Source: an uncultured Bacilli bacterium (GTDB lineage: Bacteria > Bacillota_I > Bacilli_A > RF39 > UBA660). Taken from it: a stretch of 8,016 bases of DNA. Location: NCBI GenBank assembly GCA_947632295.1, contig CANROQ010000045.1, positions 1 through 8,016 of the forward strand. Direction: 5' to 3'. The position numbers and the translations under genes were made by a program. Each line of letters opens with the position of its first letter. The first letter of the stretch is position 1. The notes under the pieces were generated by a model. It did no database searches. It saw only the letters and a list, made by a program, of their open reading frames with translations, and was not told the DNA's origin. Positions 6,509-8,016 of this stretch are shown one piece after another.

Positions 6509-6533
6509 AAATATAGAAATTATTTTCTATATT
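6501..6533 (-). terminator. Intrinsic terminator of nfo, with the stop codon in the loop
   Basis: A perfect 10-bp inverted repeat (arms 6510-6519 and 6524-6533, 4-nt loop 6520-6523) is followed on the minus strand by a T-rich run (6509 down to 6502). The nfo stop codon TAA occupies 6522-6520, inside the loop. On the plus strand the stem is not followed by a T run, so it is at best a weak terminator for the convergent small gene. The stem has only one G-C pair. Confidence 0.6.
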
Positions 6534-7425
6534 CTTCACGGATATCAGTTAATAAATTTGGATTATTTTTTTGATTCTTAATCATTTCTATTTCAAATTT
6601 ATAAGGTGGATATAATCTTTCTTTAGTTGTATCATCAAAAGTAACATAAGGAGTTTCTAATATTTTAGGTATATTTTGTAGTCTTTTATTATATATAACA
6701 TTTATTAAATTATCGAAACCAATAGTACCTAATCCTAAATTTTCATGACGATCTTTATGCGATTCTTTTGCATTTTTGCTATCATTTATATGAATACAAC
6801 CTACTTTGTCAAGACCAATTTTTTTATCGATTTCATCTAAAATATCATCAAATTTGGCTATATCATAACCAGCATCATTCAAATGACAAGTATCTAAACA
6901 TAAACCAATTTTGTCTTTATATTCTATGTTATCAATAATATATTTTAAATCATCAAAATTAGTACCTAATTCTGTACCTTTACCAGCCATAGTTTCCAGT
7001 AAAATTTTCACATTTACACTAGGAGAAATAACTGCGTTCAAAGTAGCAATAATATTTTTTAAGCCCTCTTCTTTTGTTAATTTTACATGACTTCCTGGAT
7101 GAAGTACAATTTTATTTACGCCTAATTGTTCCACTCTTTTAAGTTCATTTTTTAAAAATTCGACATTGAAATCAAAATTATCCGAATTAGCTGGATTAAC
7201 GATATATGGAGCATGTACAACCACATTATCTAAATCGATATTATTATCTTTCATCATTTGATAAGCCTCTTTTGTCTTTTCTAAATCAATGGGATAACGC
7301 GATGTATTTTGAGGTGCACCAGTATAAAACATAAATGTATTAGCTCCATAACTTAATGATTCTAAAACACTACCAACTAATTGTGTTGCTTTATTAAAAG
7401 AAACATGAGAACCAATTATTAACAT
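6520..7425 (-). CDS. nfo: Endonuclease IV (class II AP endonuclease)
   Basis: This 301-residue TIM-barrel, tri-zinc enzyme incises DNA 5' to abasic sites and removes 3' blocking groups in base excision repair. All nine metal ligands of the family can be placed: H71 (VHAPY), H109 (LHPGSH), E144 (LLETMAGKG), D178 and H181 (CLDTCH), H212 (HINDSK), D225 and H227 (DRHENLGLG), and E257 (LETP). The N-terminal GSHVSF and the GLGTIGF motif are also standard. The ATG at 7425 has AGAGGT about six bases upstream and a good promoter before that. It is transcribed alone and ends in a hairpin containing its stop codon. Its position near sodA is typical of Bacilli and joins two oxidative-damage functions, though the two genes have separate promoters. 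Confidence 0.97.
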   Translation of the reverse strand: MLIIGSHVSFNKATQLVGSVLESLSYGANTFMFYTGAPQNTSRYPIDLEKTKEAYQMMKDNNIDLDNVVVHAPYIVNPANSDNFDFNVEFLKNELKRVEQLGVNKIVLHPGSHVKLTKEEGLKNIIATLNAVISPSVNVKILLETMAGKGTELGTNFDDLKYIIDNIEYKDKIGLCLDTCHLNDAGYDIAKFDDILDEIDKKIGLDKVGCIHINDSKNAKESHKDRHENLGLGTIGFDNLINVIYNKRLQNIPKILETPYVTFDDTTKERLYPPYKFEIEMIKNQKNNPNLLTDIREEYRK

Positions 7426-7447
7426 ATATATACCTCTTTTCGATATA

Positions 7448-7476
7448 ATTTTAACATGGTTAAAGTAATTTGTAAA
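7448..7476 (-). promoter_or_regulatory. Sigma-A-type promoter of nfo
   Basis: On the minus strand TTTACA (7476-7471) and TAAAAT (7453-7448) are separated by exactly 17 nt, with TG one base before the -10 (TGTTAAAAT, extended -10). The expected start point is near 7441, giving a leader of about 16 nt that holds the SD AGAGGT. The promoter lies in the 74-bp gap between the upstream Rpn-like gene and nfo, so nfo is independent of that gene. Confidence 0.7.
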
Positions 7477-7499
7477 TAATCATATATATGCGATATACT

Positions 7500-8016
7500 T
7501 TACTTTAAAGCATTAATTTCCTTAATGGATAAATTCGTATATTTAGAAATTAAAGCAACATCGATATTTTCTTCTAACATATTTTTCGCAATTATTCTTT
7601 TTTCATTATTTTTACCCTGTCTTATTCCCAAGGCTTTTCCTCGACTCATTCCCAAAGCTTTGCCTTCACTTATTCCCAAAGCCTTACCTTGATTAAATCC
7701 AGCATCTACGCCTCCTTTATAAATTGAGGTATAATCTAATTTTTCATTTAACATTTTTTGATATATTTCATCCATTTTCCTATACTCCTCTTCCTCTTGA
7801 TTATATATTTCCATTTTTTCTAATATTTCTCTACATTCTTTGGTTTTTATTATTTCTTTTAATTTATTTAAATTAGTTGTTTTAAATAAATTAACTAATT
7901 CATAATTTTTACTGTTTTTGTTATTTTCATCTATGTTTGTTAAATCAAATATTTTATATTCTAAATTTTCACTAAAGATTTGATTTTTTCGAATTAAATA
8001 AACTCCTGCATCGTCA
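7500..8016 (-). CDS. Rpn-family / PD-(D/E)XK transposase-like protein, C-terminal part (5' end beyond the window)
   Basis: The frame is open from the right edge (first whole codon 8015-8013) to TAA at 7502-7500, giving 171 residues. An internal ATG at 7814 has no SD and lies in the middle of the open frame, so it is not the start. The visible part has a beta/alpha segment (DDAGVYLIR, EYKIFDLTNI), then a charged helical region with EEEEYRKMDEIYQKML. A G-x3-G-rich tail follows with three 8-residue repeats of the GKALG type. It ends with an amphipathic segment (IAKNMLEENIDVALISKYTNLSIKEINALK). This C-terminal layout is typical of the family annotated as Rpn recombination-promoting nuclease or PDDEXK-type putative transposase (TIGR01784-like). 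The nuclease domain would be upstream and is not seen, so activity cannot be judged. No inverted repeats marking a mobile element are visible. Confidence 0.72.
   Translation of the reverse strand, partial: DDAGVYLIRKNQIFSENLEYKIFDLTNIDENNKNSKNYELVNLFKTTNLNKLKEIIKTKECREILEKMEIYNQEEEEYRKMDEIYQKMLNEKLDYTSIYKGGVDAGFNQGKALGISEGKALGMSRGKALGIRQGKNNEKRIIAKNMLEENIDVALISKYTNLSIKEINALK
7621..7692 (-). repeat. Three tandem 24-bp repeats in the Rpn-like gene
   Basis: Copies at 7621-7644, 7645-7668 and 7669-7692 share CTTATTCCCAAAGC-like cores (plus-strand reading) with a few differences each. They encode in-frame 8-residue units GKALGIS/GKALGMS/GKALGIR plus one variable residue (E, R or Q). The unit is a multiple of three, so copy-number change would keep the frame. 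Confidence 0.9.

Noticed and set aside
7479..7495. CATATATATG palindrome as the terminator of the Rpn-like gene
   Set aside because: The stem would be very short, all A/T apart from its outer pair, with no T-run after it. It also overlaps the area just upstream of the nfo -35 box.
7621..7692. CRISPR-like short repeats
   Set aside because: The 24-bp units abut with no spacers and encode an in-frame peptide repeat.
7500..7814. A complete 104-residue gene starting at the ATG at 7814
   Set aside because: The same frame is open to the window edge, upstream codons read as a plausible Rpn-family segment, and there is no SD before that ATG. It is the tail of a longer gene.
1..8016. Use of TGA as tryptophan (mycoplasma-type code)
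   Set aside because: All genes read to full family length with TGA as stop, and the tryptophan codons checked are TGG.

Overview
This is a strongly AT-rich window from a low-GC Bacillota, most likely a gut-type member of the Bacilli (Erysipelotrichales/RF39-like). That placement is inferred from composition, the use of TAA at all seven visible stop codons, AAGGAGG-type ribosome binding sites, and gene order. Every tryptophan codon checked is TGG and no reading frame needs TGA to be read through, so the standard bacterial code (table 11) fits and a mycoplasma-type code is not required. Almost everything is on the minus strand; only one small gene (6245-6508) is on the plus strand.

Layout, left to right. 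(1) Positions 1-2335 hold the 5' 778 codons of a large surface protein, cut by the left edge. It has a textbook type IV prepilin leader followed by a small pilin-like head and three diverged tandem modules, each exactly 210 residues long. (2) Positions 2336-2674 are a very AT-rich gap holding the pilin-gene promoter and the efp terminator. (3) Positions 2675-6159 form a compact co-directional block read right to left: sodA (superoxide dismutase), a class B penicillin-binding protein overlapping it by 35 nt, rpmG (zinc-ribbon L33, too short for a simple ORF scan) with its own strong promoter, and efp (elongation factor P) ending in an intrinsic terminator. (4) An 85-bp divergent region separates sodA from a plus-strand DUF2624/YqfT-like small gene. 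(5) nfo (endonuclease IV) converges on that small gene, with a good promoter and a terminator hairpin containing its own stop codon. (6) The right edge carries the C-terminal 171 codons of an Rpn/PD-(D/E)XK transposase-like protein with a 24-bp tandem repeat in its tail.

From memory, the set nfo / yqfT / sodA / pbpA resembles the Bacillus subtilis yqfS-yqfT-sodA-pbpA neighbourhood, so the central part looks like conserved chromosome: DNA repair, oxidative defence, wall synthesis and translation. The two edge genes look like accessory content: a cell-surface pilin-adhesin on the left and a Rpn-family protein on the right. I see no RNA genes, CRISPR array, insertion-sequence ends or phage genes. 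The least ordinary item is the giant modular pilin-like protein. Smaller oddities are a calcium-loop motif beside the PBP active site, a tryptophan-poor superoxide dismutase, an SD-less overlapping PBP start, and stop codons built into terminator hairpins.
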